Shown: positions 1-11,224, numbered from the stretch's first letter. The stretch is DNA of 27,264 bases from Brachionus plicatilis (GCA_010279815.1 QEOQ01000433.1:259747-287010); one strand, 5' to 3'. Numbers and translations are program-made. Notes: generated by a model not told the origin, from the letters alone.

Positions 1-85
1 ATCACTAAATAATTTATAACAGCATCGAACTCATTTGTTAGGAGCATAAATAATAACATTAGTGTCATCATGCTTGCTCGCAGCT
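1..85 (-). other. Possible internal exon at window edge (partial, uncertain)
   Basis: On the minus strand a run of T ending in TTTAG looks like a splice acceptor at 86-90. The 85 bases that follow are open to the window edge in one frame, reading LRASMMTLMLLFMLLTNEFD and continuing, a hydrophobic stretch followed by a polar one. A second frame also reads well for 17 codons and then stops (ASKHDDTNVIIYAPNK). G+C is above the surrounding DNA. I recognise no family, and the fragment is too short to decide which frame, if either, is real. Confidence 0.22.
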
Positions 86-945
86 CTAAAAAAAAAATAT
101 TTCAAAAAGTAGTTTTTTAAGATTTTTGTTAAGATAAAAATTCACCGTTATGATCAATTTAAGATAAATTTAGTTCGAATACCACTAAATTGGAATAATA
201 TGAAATATATGCCAAATTAATTTTTTTCTCCCCATTTATTAAATAAAATTCTCTAATTATTTTGATTATTAAGTGTCTGATACAAAAATTTTGGGAACTT
301 CGTTTTATTGCATCTAAATTATTAAAAATATATTTTCTCAGCCAATTGATAAAAATGATCGATTTTAAAAATTAAATGTAATAACTCATTTTTTTAAAAG
401 TTTATTTTGAAATTTTTTATTTCGAAGTATTTGTGTCTAGCATTCAAAATTATTTTACCGCATTTTGATTACAAAAATTAAACTAGACACTTAATTAATA
501 ATTTAATTTAACAAATTTTTTTTTTGAAAAATCTTTTCATTAAATTTTAAGCCAAACTTGAACTCAGCTTTTCGAAAAAACCATGTCATAGCAAAAGTGC
601 ACTTTTCAAATCCTTAACTTTGCCCAAAAGAAAAAGCTCAGACTGCCTTATATGAACATACAATTTATTTCTTCTTGAATTTTATCATTTGCCAAGTTTA
701 TTAGTTCGAAATCAATGAATTGATTTCTTCTTTAAATTTAAAGACTAATTTTTATATCTGTAACATTGAATAAGCAAAATACATTTTTTAGTCTAAATAT
801 TTGAAAAAAGAATGCAATTTAGTAAAAATAAAAATTTTTTTGGTTATTAAACTTAAATTGTATACTTATTTTCACTAAATTATGATTAAATTTTGATTTA
901 AACTAAATTAAATAAAAATTAATTTTAAGATAATAATTATTTTTT
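86..945. other. AT-rich spacer, no gene seen
   Basis: The stretch is dominated by A/T runs with dense stops in all frames. Only short coding-like snatches appear near 550-660 on both strands, none longer than about 30 codons. I see no tRNA or regulatory structure that I could defend. Confidence 0.6.
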
Positions 946-1095
946 AATAAAAATCAATTAAATGGAATTGGACTACGATCGTCACAAATAAATGCTCTAG
1001 ATTCCGTTTCTGGTAGTCAAGGATTTTTTAAGTGTAATTGCACAGGAAAATGTGAAAAAATTTTAAACGTTAAGAAAATGGAGTTTAAGATGTGA
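946..1095 (+). pseudogene. Decayed Cys-rich tail of an integrase-type transposon protein
   Basis: A G+C-raised island carries an open frame reading NGIGLRSSQINALDSVSGSQ and then GFFKCNCTGKCEK before a stop at 1093-1095. The pattern [GS]-x-Q-G-[FY]-x-K-C-N-C-x(2)-x-C recalls the C-terminal Cys-rich segment of integrase-core proteins domesticated from, or carried by, animal transposons (KRBA2/SCAND3-like). In those proteins it continues as a K-C-R-K-x-G-x-x-C-N-x-x-C-H type stretch. Here, after CEK, that continuation seems readable only after a frame change (1072-1110, ENGV then NIKLN, with two stops), as expected of a frameshifted relic. No catalytic core is visible upstream. The family match is from memory and moderate; the relic status is fairly clear. 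Confidence 0.5.
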
Positions 1096-2889
1096 ACATC
1101 AAACTAAATCTAAAAAATTATTTACAATTAGATTTGTTTTACAATTAAATTAAAAAATATAATGTGAATGTGCTTTAACATAAAACTTAGTGTAAAAAAT
1201 AAATTTACTTTGTTTTTTGAAAAAATATGAAATTAAAAAAAAATTTATATTTTTTTCTTACATTAAATGACCAAAACTTAGACTAAATAAATAAATTGAG
1301 AAGTGAGTTTCTCATTTTGTATAGTTTTTATTATTGTGTTTTACACTAAATCTTGTTTGATTAGACTGAATAATTTATTTTGCTTATTCAATGTGACATA
1401 TCAAAAGACAAACTCTTTGAATTGATAGTCAACTTCAAGTTACTCGTCTCATTTATTTATTATTATTAATTTTATTTTAATTTTTGAAAAAAAAGTTTCT
1501 TTTTTTAAGATCAATTAACAAAAGGTAAAAAATGTTGGATTTATATCTAATAAGGTGTTCATTGGGAAAAGGAGGTATGTTAAAACATAGAAAAAAAAAT
1601 TTAGAATTACTAAAAAAAAATAATCGAGAATAATCAAAACATAGAAAAATAAAAATAATTTAGAAAAAATAAAAAAAATTTTTTAAAAGCACACGCATCT
1701 TTATTTTTTACAAAATTTTTTTTTCAAGAATTGATTAAAAACAATATAAATATTAAGCTTAATCATAAAAAAATCAAAAAATCAAAAAAATTGTTTCATA
1801 ATACGAATCAAAAACAATTGAATTGCATATTAATAGTATTGACTGTTTATTTTTAGATAATTAACTAATTTTATTAATTTAAGAGTAAGATTTATAGTTT
1901 AAAATATTCTAATCTTCATTCTATTGTTCAAAATAATTGTCATTTAAATATTTTTAAAATTCTATATTTTATTTTTCTACATTTTGATTTTTCTATATTA
2001 AATAATATTCTATATTTTTTTTTATGTTTTAATAGATCCCCTTGGGAAAAAAAATAACAATTTGGAGTATTTATTCAATTGTGGTATCGATTTTAGTTGT
2101 CCCCAATTTGACAGCAAAGCATCACATAAAAAAGCAAGCTGAACTGAACCGAAAAGGTTGTTAAAGATGAATTTTAAATTGAAGTTAAGTTTAGTGAACA
2201 TGCTTGAGTTGAGCTCCTTAATTGGTGACGCAATTGACCTGCTGGTCTAAACCAACTTAGCAACTATTTTGGCTTCTAAATAAAATCGCTTTTAAACTCT
2301 CACAAAACAATTGCTTTTCCAGCCATAGAAATTTTTAACTTTTGATTTTAAAGACTTGATATTCTTCCGCTAAATCAATTGTATAATTAAACAAATAAAC
2401 AAGTTTTGAAAAAAAAGAACCATAGGCCTTTAAAATGGCTCTAGAAACAAGACTGCATTTAGTCAAATAAAGGAATAGACCAATTTAAACTAATAAACAA
2501 ATTAAATATTAGCTCGAGTCCTACTCGGTATCCAAGATCAAATAGTTTCTTATTTTTGTTGTTGTTGTTGTTGACGTACAAAATTAAACCATTATAAAAA
2601 TTAAATTTTTTTTTTAATTAAATTTTTCATTTGTCCAACACCTAGTGGCAAATAAATTTTGAAAAAAATAAAAAGTAAGAGCTTTTTAAACAGGCAGCTC
2701 TAATGGCACTTGAAAATCTTCTTGATGTTTCACAATGGATGCTAATTAGAGTTTCTCTACTCACTTCTTGCCAACTAAAAAGCCAGATAATTTCTTAGTA
2801 GCTAAGGAATTACGTCTTAATTCGTAAACATTTAATGTTTCTTTACTTTTAAACAAAAAAAAAAATTTCTTTTTACCAAACTTCTTAAA
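1096..2889. other. AT-rich spacer with two unresolved coding-like islands
   Basis: Most of this is A/T-rich with no stable frame. Two islands stand out. At 2020-2250 several frames are open at once, the longest being on the minus strand (59 codons from an ATG at 2201 to a stop at 2022-2024). At 2690-2880 a 31-codon ORF (2703-2798, plus) lies just upstream of the next gene and a 50-codon frame is open opposite it. There is also a (TTG)6 microsatellite at 2556-2573. I cannot tell small exons from relics here. Confidence 0.45.
2556..2573. repeat. (TTG)6 microsatellite
   Basis: Six perfect copies of TTG lie in the spacer upstream of the Hsp70-like gene. Confidence 0.9.
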
Positions 2890-5800
2890 ATGCCTCCACG
2901 CAGGCAACCAATTTCGTTGGAGCTAAGACGCGAGTACAAGGATTTGCGGACCCATGGTCGCTTGTCTTCTTTAATTGATTTTAATTTGAATGGAAAAAAT
3001 AGATACATGAAAATAAATCAGCCTGTTTTTTCACAGAACGCGTCGCGCACCGTCTCGCCTCGGTCGAGTCCGGTGCGCGCCAAAACCAACCGGTTCAAAA
3101 ATCCGCAACTCAACCGGTATGATGACTCGGGCGATGAAGAGTACGAGGCCAAGAGATATGTGTTCGACATTGAAGAGGACGACACCGAGGCCAACAAGGA
3201 AAAGAAGAAGAGAACGAGGCGCCGTGTTAAACATGAGGAGCAGGATGAGAGAAAAATTGACGAGAAAAAAGTCGGACAGACTGTCAAAATGATAGAGGAC
3301 TTGCTGAAAGAGGAAAAGAAGCCGAGGAAAGCACACGACAAAGAGGTCGAGCCGGACAGGGAGCAAAGAAGGCCGAGAAGAAGTCAAGAAAAAGAGTCCG
3401 AATTGGACGAAGAGGAAAAACATGCTTATCTGCGTGAAAAGAATATCCAAGTCAATTTGAGTACTAAGGATGCAGACGATGTGGACAAAATTGCCAAAAA
3501 GCCTAAAAAGAAAAAGACAACTGATATCGACTCAAAGAAAAATTTGCAGACCATCAGCACTCAGACGCCCAGAGATGTAATATCTTTTTTCAACTATCTA
3601 TTCATATAAATTATTTTATATATTCATAAAATAATTTTTTATATTTATAAAATATTTTATCTATTCATAGAATAATTTTTTATATTTATAAAATAATTTA
3701 TCTATTCATTAAAATTGTTTTATCTATTCATAAAATATTTTATCTATTCATAAAATATTTTATCTATTCATAGAATAATTTTTTATATTTAAAAAAAAAT
3801 ATTTATTTATAAAATAATTCATCTATTCATAAAATTTTTATTTATTCATAAAAAATATTGGGTCATGTAAAGAATATAATCAGTGGTCTGAAAATTACAT
3901 GACCAAGTAAATTTATTATAAATATATTTAAATGTAGATTTTTTTCTGAACATTTTATTGGAAAAAAAGAATTTAATTAATTCTTCTTGGTTTTTCTAGG
4001 CATATGTATTGTATGCCATTGAAATTTCATAATTTTTTTAATTAGATCCCTTTAAAATTTTACTTTGCTGGCTTTTTTTAGATTTAAGGGAAAAGCAGAG
4101 GTATAATTCGGTCCAAAAAATAAGTTTATTTTAAGATAAGAAAATTTCTGGTATTCCATAAAAATTGACTGGAATATCAGATAATTTCAAAATAGAATTA
4201 TTTATGTAAAAATAAATATCTAAAATTTAGGAAATTAAATTCTTAAAATTATTTCTTGATTAAAAAAAAATAACTGGTAGAAAATTTACCTGTAAAATTT
4301 TTATGATAAAGTCAGAATATGCCATATTTTATCTTTTCATAAAAAAAAAATTTTCTTTTTATACAAAGAACTTTTGAAAACACTTTGTTTAAAATTTGAA
4401 AATTATTAGCTGTTAAGATAGGATCTTAATATTTGGTTTTGACTCTTATACATTTTTTACTTTTTCTACTCTCTATATCTTTTTTTTTGTATTCAAAAAT
4501 TCTGACATGGACTTAAATAAAATAAAAGTAGCTTATTCTGTAAATTTTTCAATCAATTCAATTTTAAGCAGGACTTTAAAAAAAAACAAATTAAGCAGCA
4601 ATTATGTTTCAAAAAATTATTTTATCTTTTTATAAAAATATTTTATTCTTTTTTAAAACTTATCAATTAAAAGATATATGAACAATTGAAAAATGATCAT
4701 TTGAGATTTTCTGAGAACGGAAGTGTTTATGTTAAAAAATTGGTCGATGATGTGGAAATCATAAATCAAGAGGAGAACAAACACGATGAGGAGCCGGGCA
4801 AGTATAGCAAAGAGAAAGGCACGAATAGCTTGGGTTTGAGTATGGAGGGAAACAACGGAGTTAACATGGCAATTATAAAAGGAAATAATAAGGGCTCGGA
4901 CCAGTCGACTAAATTGGACAGCGATGATCAAATATTGCTGAGCAAAAAATATCAAAATTTGGAAGAGTTAATAAGTGGTCTGATGCAAAAGGGCTCCGAA
5001 GAAAATTATTTAAAGCTTGCCAAGTTGTACCGGCTCAAAGTTCTCATTGAATTGGCCATGAAAATGGTCGGCCGAAATTACAAGGACATAAGCAATGATG
5101 AGAGGAACGCTTTGGAAATGCATGCCAATCGATTTCATACCACTTATGCCATGCCTGGCGAAGAGCAGCCATTAGAGGAGTTGGACGAACATGGCAAGCT
5201 CAAAACTAGACTTCCTATTAAAATTGTTCAACATGACACACTGGCTAAAATAGATCTAAATGACAAATTTTTGATCGATCCGGCCGATATTTTGAAGATT
5301 TATTCAAATAAAATTATCGATCATGCCCATGAAAGCACTGGTCTTGATGTAATTTAAATTTAACCTTTAGTATTTTAATTAAATTTTTTCTCTTTTTGTT
5401 TTCTTATAGTTCGATAATATTACAGTCACAATTCCAGGTGAGTGATTTTATAAGATTTTTTTGGTTGCCATGGCAACCGACTTAAGTTTAATTTCATCAA
5501 GCAATTTCCAAAGGTAATTTTTTTAACCCATTAAAAGACAAGTGTTTTAACTTCTTTTTTTGATACAAAATTTTTAAAAACAGCTCTACCTTCTAACAAA
5601 ACAAAAAAGGACTAGAAGTACTTACTTAATGCGATTAAGGTAAATTAAGTGAAATCAGACAAGTATTATTTAAAAACCCGTACATAGTTTAACAAAACAA
5701 AGGCTTTTAAAAATATTTTTTCAAAAATTAATTCATTGTGTACTTCCATTTAAACGAGGAAGAATAATAAAACTCTTGGCTAAAATTTTTTAATCCAAAA

Positions 5801-8800
5801 AATAAATGATCAAATTTTGTTTGATTGACCAAATTAAATTAATTAAAAGTATAAAAGTATTAAACATTGAAAAAAAAAATTAATTTTTGGAGAATCTTGA
5901 CAAAAAAGAATCAGTAAAAAATTATTAAATTAAAATGCTTTTTGATAGATAAAATGATGGGGATTAAAAAATTATTATTATTGTTTTATCTGTTCCGAGC
6001 TAGAGCTCCTTCATATTAAAAAAAAGCAAAAAATCAGCAAAAAAATAAATAATTTAAAGTAAAATAAGTTAAAATTCGAAGTAAAACATCAAAAAATCAA
6101 AAAATTCGAAGTAAAACATCAAAAAATATTAAATTTTGTTGAATCTTATCATTTTAAAAATCGAAGTGTGAAAAAAGTATGCTAATTTTCTTGCATTTTG
6201 AACGGATTTAAAAAGTAAAAAACTTAACTTTGGAGAATTCTTTCAATTTTTCAAGATCAATATTACAGAGAATATTTAACTTTCAAAATTCAGAAAAATA
6301 TAACACCTAATTAATAAAAAGAAGTCAAAGACATTAATTCAATTAATATTTACAAAATTTATTTCCTTTTTGTAAGTGCTATTATTTACTTCTTTGTTTA
6401 AATGTATTTAAATATGTTTTATCTTTTATCAATTACTTTTTTTTTTAATTCATTTCAGTTTTAATTCTTTTTTTCATTGTTTTTATTTTATTTTATTTTT
6501 ATATTTTCGATTTATAATTTTTTAATCTGAAGGAACATTATCTCGAGATAAATAAACACATAAATTAAAAAAAATTTCCAACATTCAAATCTATAGTATC
6601 TGAAATGACTCATTTAAAACTCAAATAAATTAATTTATCTCTTTTTACAGTGGTGATTTCATAACAGTATTTTACGAAAAATTACGTAAAATACCGTAAA
6701 TTAACCAAATTTTACCATTGATTTTTGGAAAAAAAGGACATTTTTACGGTATTTTACGTAATTTTACGTAAAACACTATTATGAAATCACCACTGTATTT
6801 TTTAATGTTAAGATAAAATTTCAAAATTTTTTGAATAAAATAAGTCTGAGAGTGATAAATTTTATTTAATAATAAATCAAATCTGCATAATACTTTATTT
6901 TTAAGGAGAAAACTAAATTAAAAAATTACAAAAATTTTTTTTGGAATTTAATCTGATAATTAATTCAAAGCTTTAATAAAATTGATTAATTTATTTTAAG
7001 TCTTAATTAATTCTCTATAGTTAAATTTCTTGTTTGCCCTCTAAAAGCCATCAATTTTCTTTTTTAAGCTGTTCTTGGTGTCTACTGAAATTATTTTAGC
7101 CAGCAATCGGTTCAAATTGTCTATCATTCAATTTGACAAAAAGCGTTCTCTTTTACTGATTTTTTGACTTTAAATTTTACTTAAATATGAAAATAATTTA
7201 TCATTTCAAAAAATAACTAAAATTTTAATTTTCTTTTTTTTCTTTTTTTAAACTTTCAATGTGAAATAAAAGAATTTTTTAATAAGAATTTAAAAAAAAT
7301 TATAATATTTAAATTAATTAATTAAAAAGTTTTCATAAATATTAATTTTCTGAAAAAAATTTGCCTCACAGGACTTAGAGTTTGGAATTGAATTAAAGTA
7401 AAGTTTGGACTTTGACTTAGGGATGGGACACTGGTTCCAATAAATCGGTTCAGAAGAGTTCTGAAAGAAAACTGGTTATATCATTTAAATAAAAAGAAGA
7501 TTTTTTAAGGAAAACTATTTTAACTTTATTAATTATATATTTTTTCAATTAAATGATTACGAAAAATTCAAAAATAATTTTTTTTTAATTCTTTTATTTA
7601 ATTTTGAACTGGTTTCCAAGTCAAATTCATTTTCAAACCCATTTTGCCGATTTTTTCTTAAGACTTTTAGTCCTGAAAAATTTTGATTTGAGACAATTTT
7701 TAAGTTAAAATCAGTGAATAGGAGATCATTGTTTAAAAATTTTAAATGAACACTATTAACAGAAAGAAAAATCGAAAAAAATTTTGTTTAGAAAAATTTC
7801 AAAAATATTTGATTTTTTTTCTCAAATTTAAAATACAGTAATTTAATTTAATAAAAAAAAAACTACTTATTATTTATTCAGCGGCATATGGAGCCCATCA
7901 GCGAGAATCAATTAAAACAAGCTTTAACGATGCATCGGATAGAGATGATGTGAAAATTTTAACAAGGCCTGTAGCAGCAGCAGTAATCCAAAACAATCAA
8001 AATGCAGTACAAATTGGCATCGACAATTTCAAGCTTGTATTTGACATGACCGACAATTCAATGGATGCATCGGTCATAAAAATACACGAAGGTAAGGACT
8101 TTCAAGTGGTATCGAATGTAGGCGACACCAACTTTGGTGTACATGACATAGATCAACGCATAGTCGAATACATAATCAAAGAACGAACGGCTCATCATCT
8201 CAGCATTGGCAAAGAGGACCTGAATGCCACCAGTGTTGAGACTGTCAACGCGTACAACCATTTAATCAAAAGCATCAAGGAATCGGTGGTCGAAAGCGAT
8301 GCTGTGTCTGTGGACTTGGCCACTTTGGCAGACAAAAAAGTTGATAAACCAAAATCAAGCAACGAAGTAACAATTACAAAAAAGTTAATTGGCAAAAAGC
8401 TATGCAAGGACATTTATGACTGGTCTCTAGTGCACATAGAAAAAGCCATCATCCAAGCTGATATTGATTACAAACATGTTGATGAAATAATTCTAATCGG
8501 CTCTGAGGCTAAATTTCCGGGCTTTAAGGAATTGCTAAAAGAGACTTATCCGAAAAAAAAAATTACCTTTGTTTCCGAAGCCGATTTGGCTGTCGGTGCT
8601 GCTATTGTGGTAAGTTGATAAATTTTTTCTAGAAAATTCCACGCTATTTTGGCTTTTTAAGGATATTTAAGTGAACTTTATTTTTGGCAAATTCCATGAG
8701 TATTTAATTAACCAATTTTTTTCCAAATATAATATTATTTTTTTTTACCAATTTTTACTTGATTTTAAACATAAAAATTCATTAATTAATTGTTTACTTG

Positions 8801-11202
8801 TTGATTCTTTTTTTATAAATAACATTTAAAAAATTCTAATTATATTTAATAATATTAATTGAAACCAATATATCAAATTTTCTCAATTCTCTTTATAAAA
8901 AATATCAAAAAAAAATAAAAAAGACTACATTGCATTCCAAGCAATGGTCTTTTTACCAATTTGGTTTCGGTTTCTGACAAAAAAATTATTTACCGAAAAG
9001 AAAAAATTGTGAAATTTTAATTTAATTTTATAAAAAATTTAAAAAATTTAAATGTCCAGAAAAAATACATTTATTATTGAAGAAAAAAATTATTGAGGAT
9101 TTCCTGATCTTTTAATGAGCTTCTTATTCAATGTCATCGCATTCGCTAAATAATTCTTATTCAGGATCGTTTAGTTCAATATTTTGACTTCTAAAAAAAA
9201 TTAATATAGTGAGGAAAATTTTTCACCAGATAGAAAATTAAACACAAATAAAACTTGTTAGGAAAAGTACGAAAAATATTTTTTATTTTTTGGTTATGTA
9301 TGATAAAAATTTTGATACAAATAAAATCACCTTAAAAATCTTTGAAAATGTTGAAATTTAGGCAAATTTTAATTTTTCAGACATTTTTCTATTTAAAGAA
9401 TTTTTAGAGAAAAAGAAGAAATTTGTCAAATTCGATGTAAAATTGCGTTAATTTGCGTAAAAAAATCGTAATTACGTGAAACTACATTGTTCTATGTGAA
9501 AGAAAATTTATTTTGTATTTATCTTGCATAACGATGGGAACATTTTAAAAATTACTTTTTTTTTAAATTTAAAACAATTTAAAAAAATAGAAAGAAAATA
9601 GTAGATTTGATTTTTTTTTGTTGATTTTTCTTATGCGTTATTTGAAACTGGTCTTGTTTTTTTATTAATTTTAAAGCTATATAAAAATATTGAAACTTTA
9701 TTATTTAATTATTACAATTTAAAGTATTACACTAAATTTATATTAATGTATTAAAGTATTCTGCAAAAAATTTAATTTATCTTCAAGTATTTTTGATCTT
9801 TTCTTTAAGAGTTTTCTTTTGATATTTTTAAATGAATTCTACTATGTATTGCATTTGTCACGGTAAAGAAATAATCTTTAAAATATTTTAAATTATTATT
9901 TAATCATCTACCTTTTTATTCTAATTCTAACTTCTGAATTTTAATCTAATTCAATTAATAAAAATAAACCCCTTAATTAAAGTTAAGACTAATTTAATAA
10001 AAAGACCCTTACCTTCTGCTTACCAGAAACCTTAAAACAGGAATCTACTCTGGACCGCGGATTGCTGAACCAGCTTCTAATTTAGATGAGTGTTATTTAA
10101 AAAACTATGTTTTTATTAAAAATAGTGTTACCAAAACATTAAATTTTAGTTTAAAATTAATTTTAAAATTTTGAACTATTTTTAAGTTTAAAAATACTAA
10201 GCATAGAATATGGTTGTAAATCTAAAATGAAGGACTCGATTTTTTTATTTTTACCATTTATTACTTTTATTTACAAAAATGGTAAAAAAATTTTTTGCCT
10301 TTTTTAGCTATATTTAGATTAGAATTAGTAAAAAAAATTAAAAATATTAACTTTTGGTAAAAATATAAACAAATAAAAAGAAATTACTTTCTTCTAAATT
10401 TATTAGAAAATAATAAAAAATTGAAAAAATTGAGCTTTTTTTTGGCATTTTCATTTTTACCAATTTTTACGTAAATTATATAAAGCTATTTAGCTGGCTA
10501 AATAATTTTTTACATATTTTATTAATTTTTTTTTATTAAAAGGGTAAAAAATTAAAATATCAACAAATTAAAGTAACAGAAGTGTTATGCAGATCGATTG
10601 GTATCGGGCTCTACACGGGAGTTATTACTTATTTGTTGTTCAGAAATAGCGCATTGCCATGTGTGGGTGGCTGTGTGTACAGCACTCTTGTTGATGACCA
10701 GGAAACAATGGTATTGGATGTGTACGAAGGAGAGCGACCTCATGTCAAATTCTGTCGCTATTTAGGCGAAGTGACCATTTACAATTTGCCAAAAGGAGAA
10801 TCAGGAAAGATAAAATGTGAAGTGTATCTTAAAATGAACAACGAAGGAATATTGGAAGTGAATGCTAAAGAACTTACTAGCGGAAAGTCTTTGGAAACAG
10901 CTATAAATGCCAATCCGGAAAATTTTGATCCTGACGATGTTAACAACAACACCGAGTTGGACCCGATCGAAGCCGAGCGCTATAAAAAGCCCGACTACGA
11001 TTTTATCTATCAACTAGAGACCCTTGACGAGTATTTAGAGTCCATTAGTATTAAATTTAGAAAGCACAAGGCCAAGACTATCATATTGGACAAAGTGTTC
11101 GATACCAAAGAATGGCTCTATAAAAATAGAAAAAATGTGTCCATCAAAGATATTCAACTAATTCGCAAGGCTATTGATACTTTTTTGAAAAATATTGATT
11201 AA
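2890..11202 (+). CDS. Divergent Hsp70-like protein with charged N-terminal extension (5 exons, 925 aa)
   Basis: Inferred exons are 2890-3576, 4674-5348, 5410-5437, 7882-8609 and 10543-11202; all junctions are GT-AG and phases agree, giving 925 residues. Residues 1 to about 275 are a Lys/Glu/Arg-rich, probably disordered or coiled extension (MPPRRQPISLELRREYKDLR at the start). From about 280 the Hsp70 order can be followed: LGLSMEGNNG (282-291) in place of the phosphate-1 loop GIDLGTT; MVGRNYKD for the RLIGR..DD segment; VTIPAAYGAHQRE (460-472) for VTVPAYFNDAQRQ; TRPVAAA (491-497) for NEPTAAA; FDMTDNSMD (517-525) for FDLGGGTFD; and IGSEAKFP (669-676) for VGGSTRIP. The substrate-binding beta domain (about 720-827) is better kept, with DVYEGERP and NNEGILEVNAKE. 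The helical lid is short and ends KNID, with no EEVD or ER-retention tail. The lost phosphate-loop glycines and the Asp-to-Ser and Glu-to-Arg changes suggest a pseudo-ATPase. The 28-nt exon 3 is fixed by its protein match. The start at 2890 is the first ATG of the open exon, and a further 5' exon cannot be excluded. Confidence 0.82.
3577..4673 (+). other. Intron 1 of the Hsp70-like gene
   Basis: Donor GAT|GTAATA and acceptor TTAAAAG|ATA keep phase 0. It holds the AT-rich tandem repeat described separately and otherwise featureless A/T-rich sequence; no nested gene was seen. Confidence 0.7.
3600..3855. repeat. AT-rich tandem repeat, unit about 18-26 bp
   Basis: Around ten imperfect copies of TTTATCTATTCATAAAATA, some extended by ATTTTT, run in one direction. 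They begin immediately after the end of the open frame of exon 1 and lie wholly within intron 1. Copies differ mainly by ATCTATTC versus ATATTC/ATATTT and by spacer length. Confidence 0.85.
5438..7881 (+). other. Intron 3 of the Hsp70-like gene (2.4 kb)
   Basis: Donor CCAG|GTGAGT and acceptor TTATTCAG|CGG split the Ala codon of the IPAAYG segment. The intron carries a MITE at 6648-6795. A small G+C-raised island near 7020-7160 has short frames open on both strands (for example LFLVSTEIILASNRFKLSII on the plus strand), probably a transposon relic. The rest is A/T-rich. Confidence 0.7.
6646..6797. mobile_element. Tc1/mariner-type MITE, 148 bp, with TA target duplication
   Basis: Terminal inverted repeats of about 55 bp run inward from CAGTGGTGATTTCATAA (6648) and its complement TTATGAAATCACCACTG (ending 6795), with only a few mismatches. 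TA dinucleotides flank both ends (6646-6647 and 6796-6797), matching the TA target site of the Tc1/mariner superfamily, whose termini often begin CAGT. The inner part is rich in TTTTACG/CGTAAAA motifs and has no coding capacity, so it depends on a transposase made elsewhere. It lies in intron 3 of the Hsp70-like gene. Confidence 0.85.
8610..10542 (+). other. Intron 4 of the Hsp70-like gene (1.9 kb)
   Basis: Donor ATTGTG|GTAAGT and acceptor TATTAAAAG|GGT keep phase 0 and restore the interdomain linker (GKKLKYQQIKVTEV). The later acceptor-like AACAG at 10575-10579 would break the frame. Inside are an imperfect hairpin near 8917-8955, a decayed coding-like stretch on the minus strand near 9090-9190, and a G+C-rich island at about 10005-10095 with frames open on both strands. 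None resembles a missing Hsp70 exon. Confidence 0.65.
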
Positions 11203-11218
11203 TTTAAATTTGTAAATT

Positions 11219-11224
11219 TTTATT
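11219..11224 (-). terminator. Likely polyadenylation signal for the myosin light chain gene
   Basis: TTTATT on the plus strand gives AATAAA on the minus strand, 45 bp past the minus-strand stop codon. It lies inside the 66-bp gap between the two converging stop codons, so the 3' ends of the two genes probably overlap. Confidence 0.5.

Noticed and set aside
2703..2798. 31-codon ORF just upstream of the Hsp70-like gene as a regulatory uORF
   Set aside because: The transcription start is unknown and the opposite strand is equally open, so a uORF claim is not supported.
3018..3450. Minus-strand ORFs opposite exon 1 of the Hsp70-like gene (107 and 139 codons)
   Set aside because: They are Ser/Leu/Phe-rich antisense shadows of the Lys/Glu/Arg-rich plus-strand exon and have no motifs of their own.
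4653..4955. Minus-strand 100-codon ORF
   Set aside because: Antisense of exon 2, whose plus-strand frame aligns with Hsp70; the hydrophobic translation is a by-product.
8058..8413. Minus-strand ORFs opposite exon 4
   Set aside because: Antisense of the conserved Hsp70-like segment.
8917..8955. Imperfect hairpin (AAAAAGAC..CATTGC against GCAATGGTCTTTTT) as an RNA gene
   Set aside because: A single interrupted stem of about 14 bp in A/T-rich intron is expected by chance or as a repeat remnant, and no RNA family features were seen.
9090..9190. Minus-strand stretch reading NIELNDPE, stop, ELFSECDDIE, stop, EAH, which raised the question of a reassigned TAA codon
   Set aside because: All well-supported exons in the window lack in-frame TAA and the light chain and Hsp70-like genes end with TAA, so this is better explained as a decayed ORF.
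10005..10095. G+C-rich island in intron 4 as an extra Hsp70-like exon or a tRNA-derived SINE
   Set aside because: Exon 4 and exon 5 already join in frame across the interdomain linker, and no convincing A and B box pair or cloverleaf was found.
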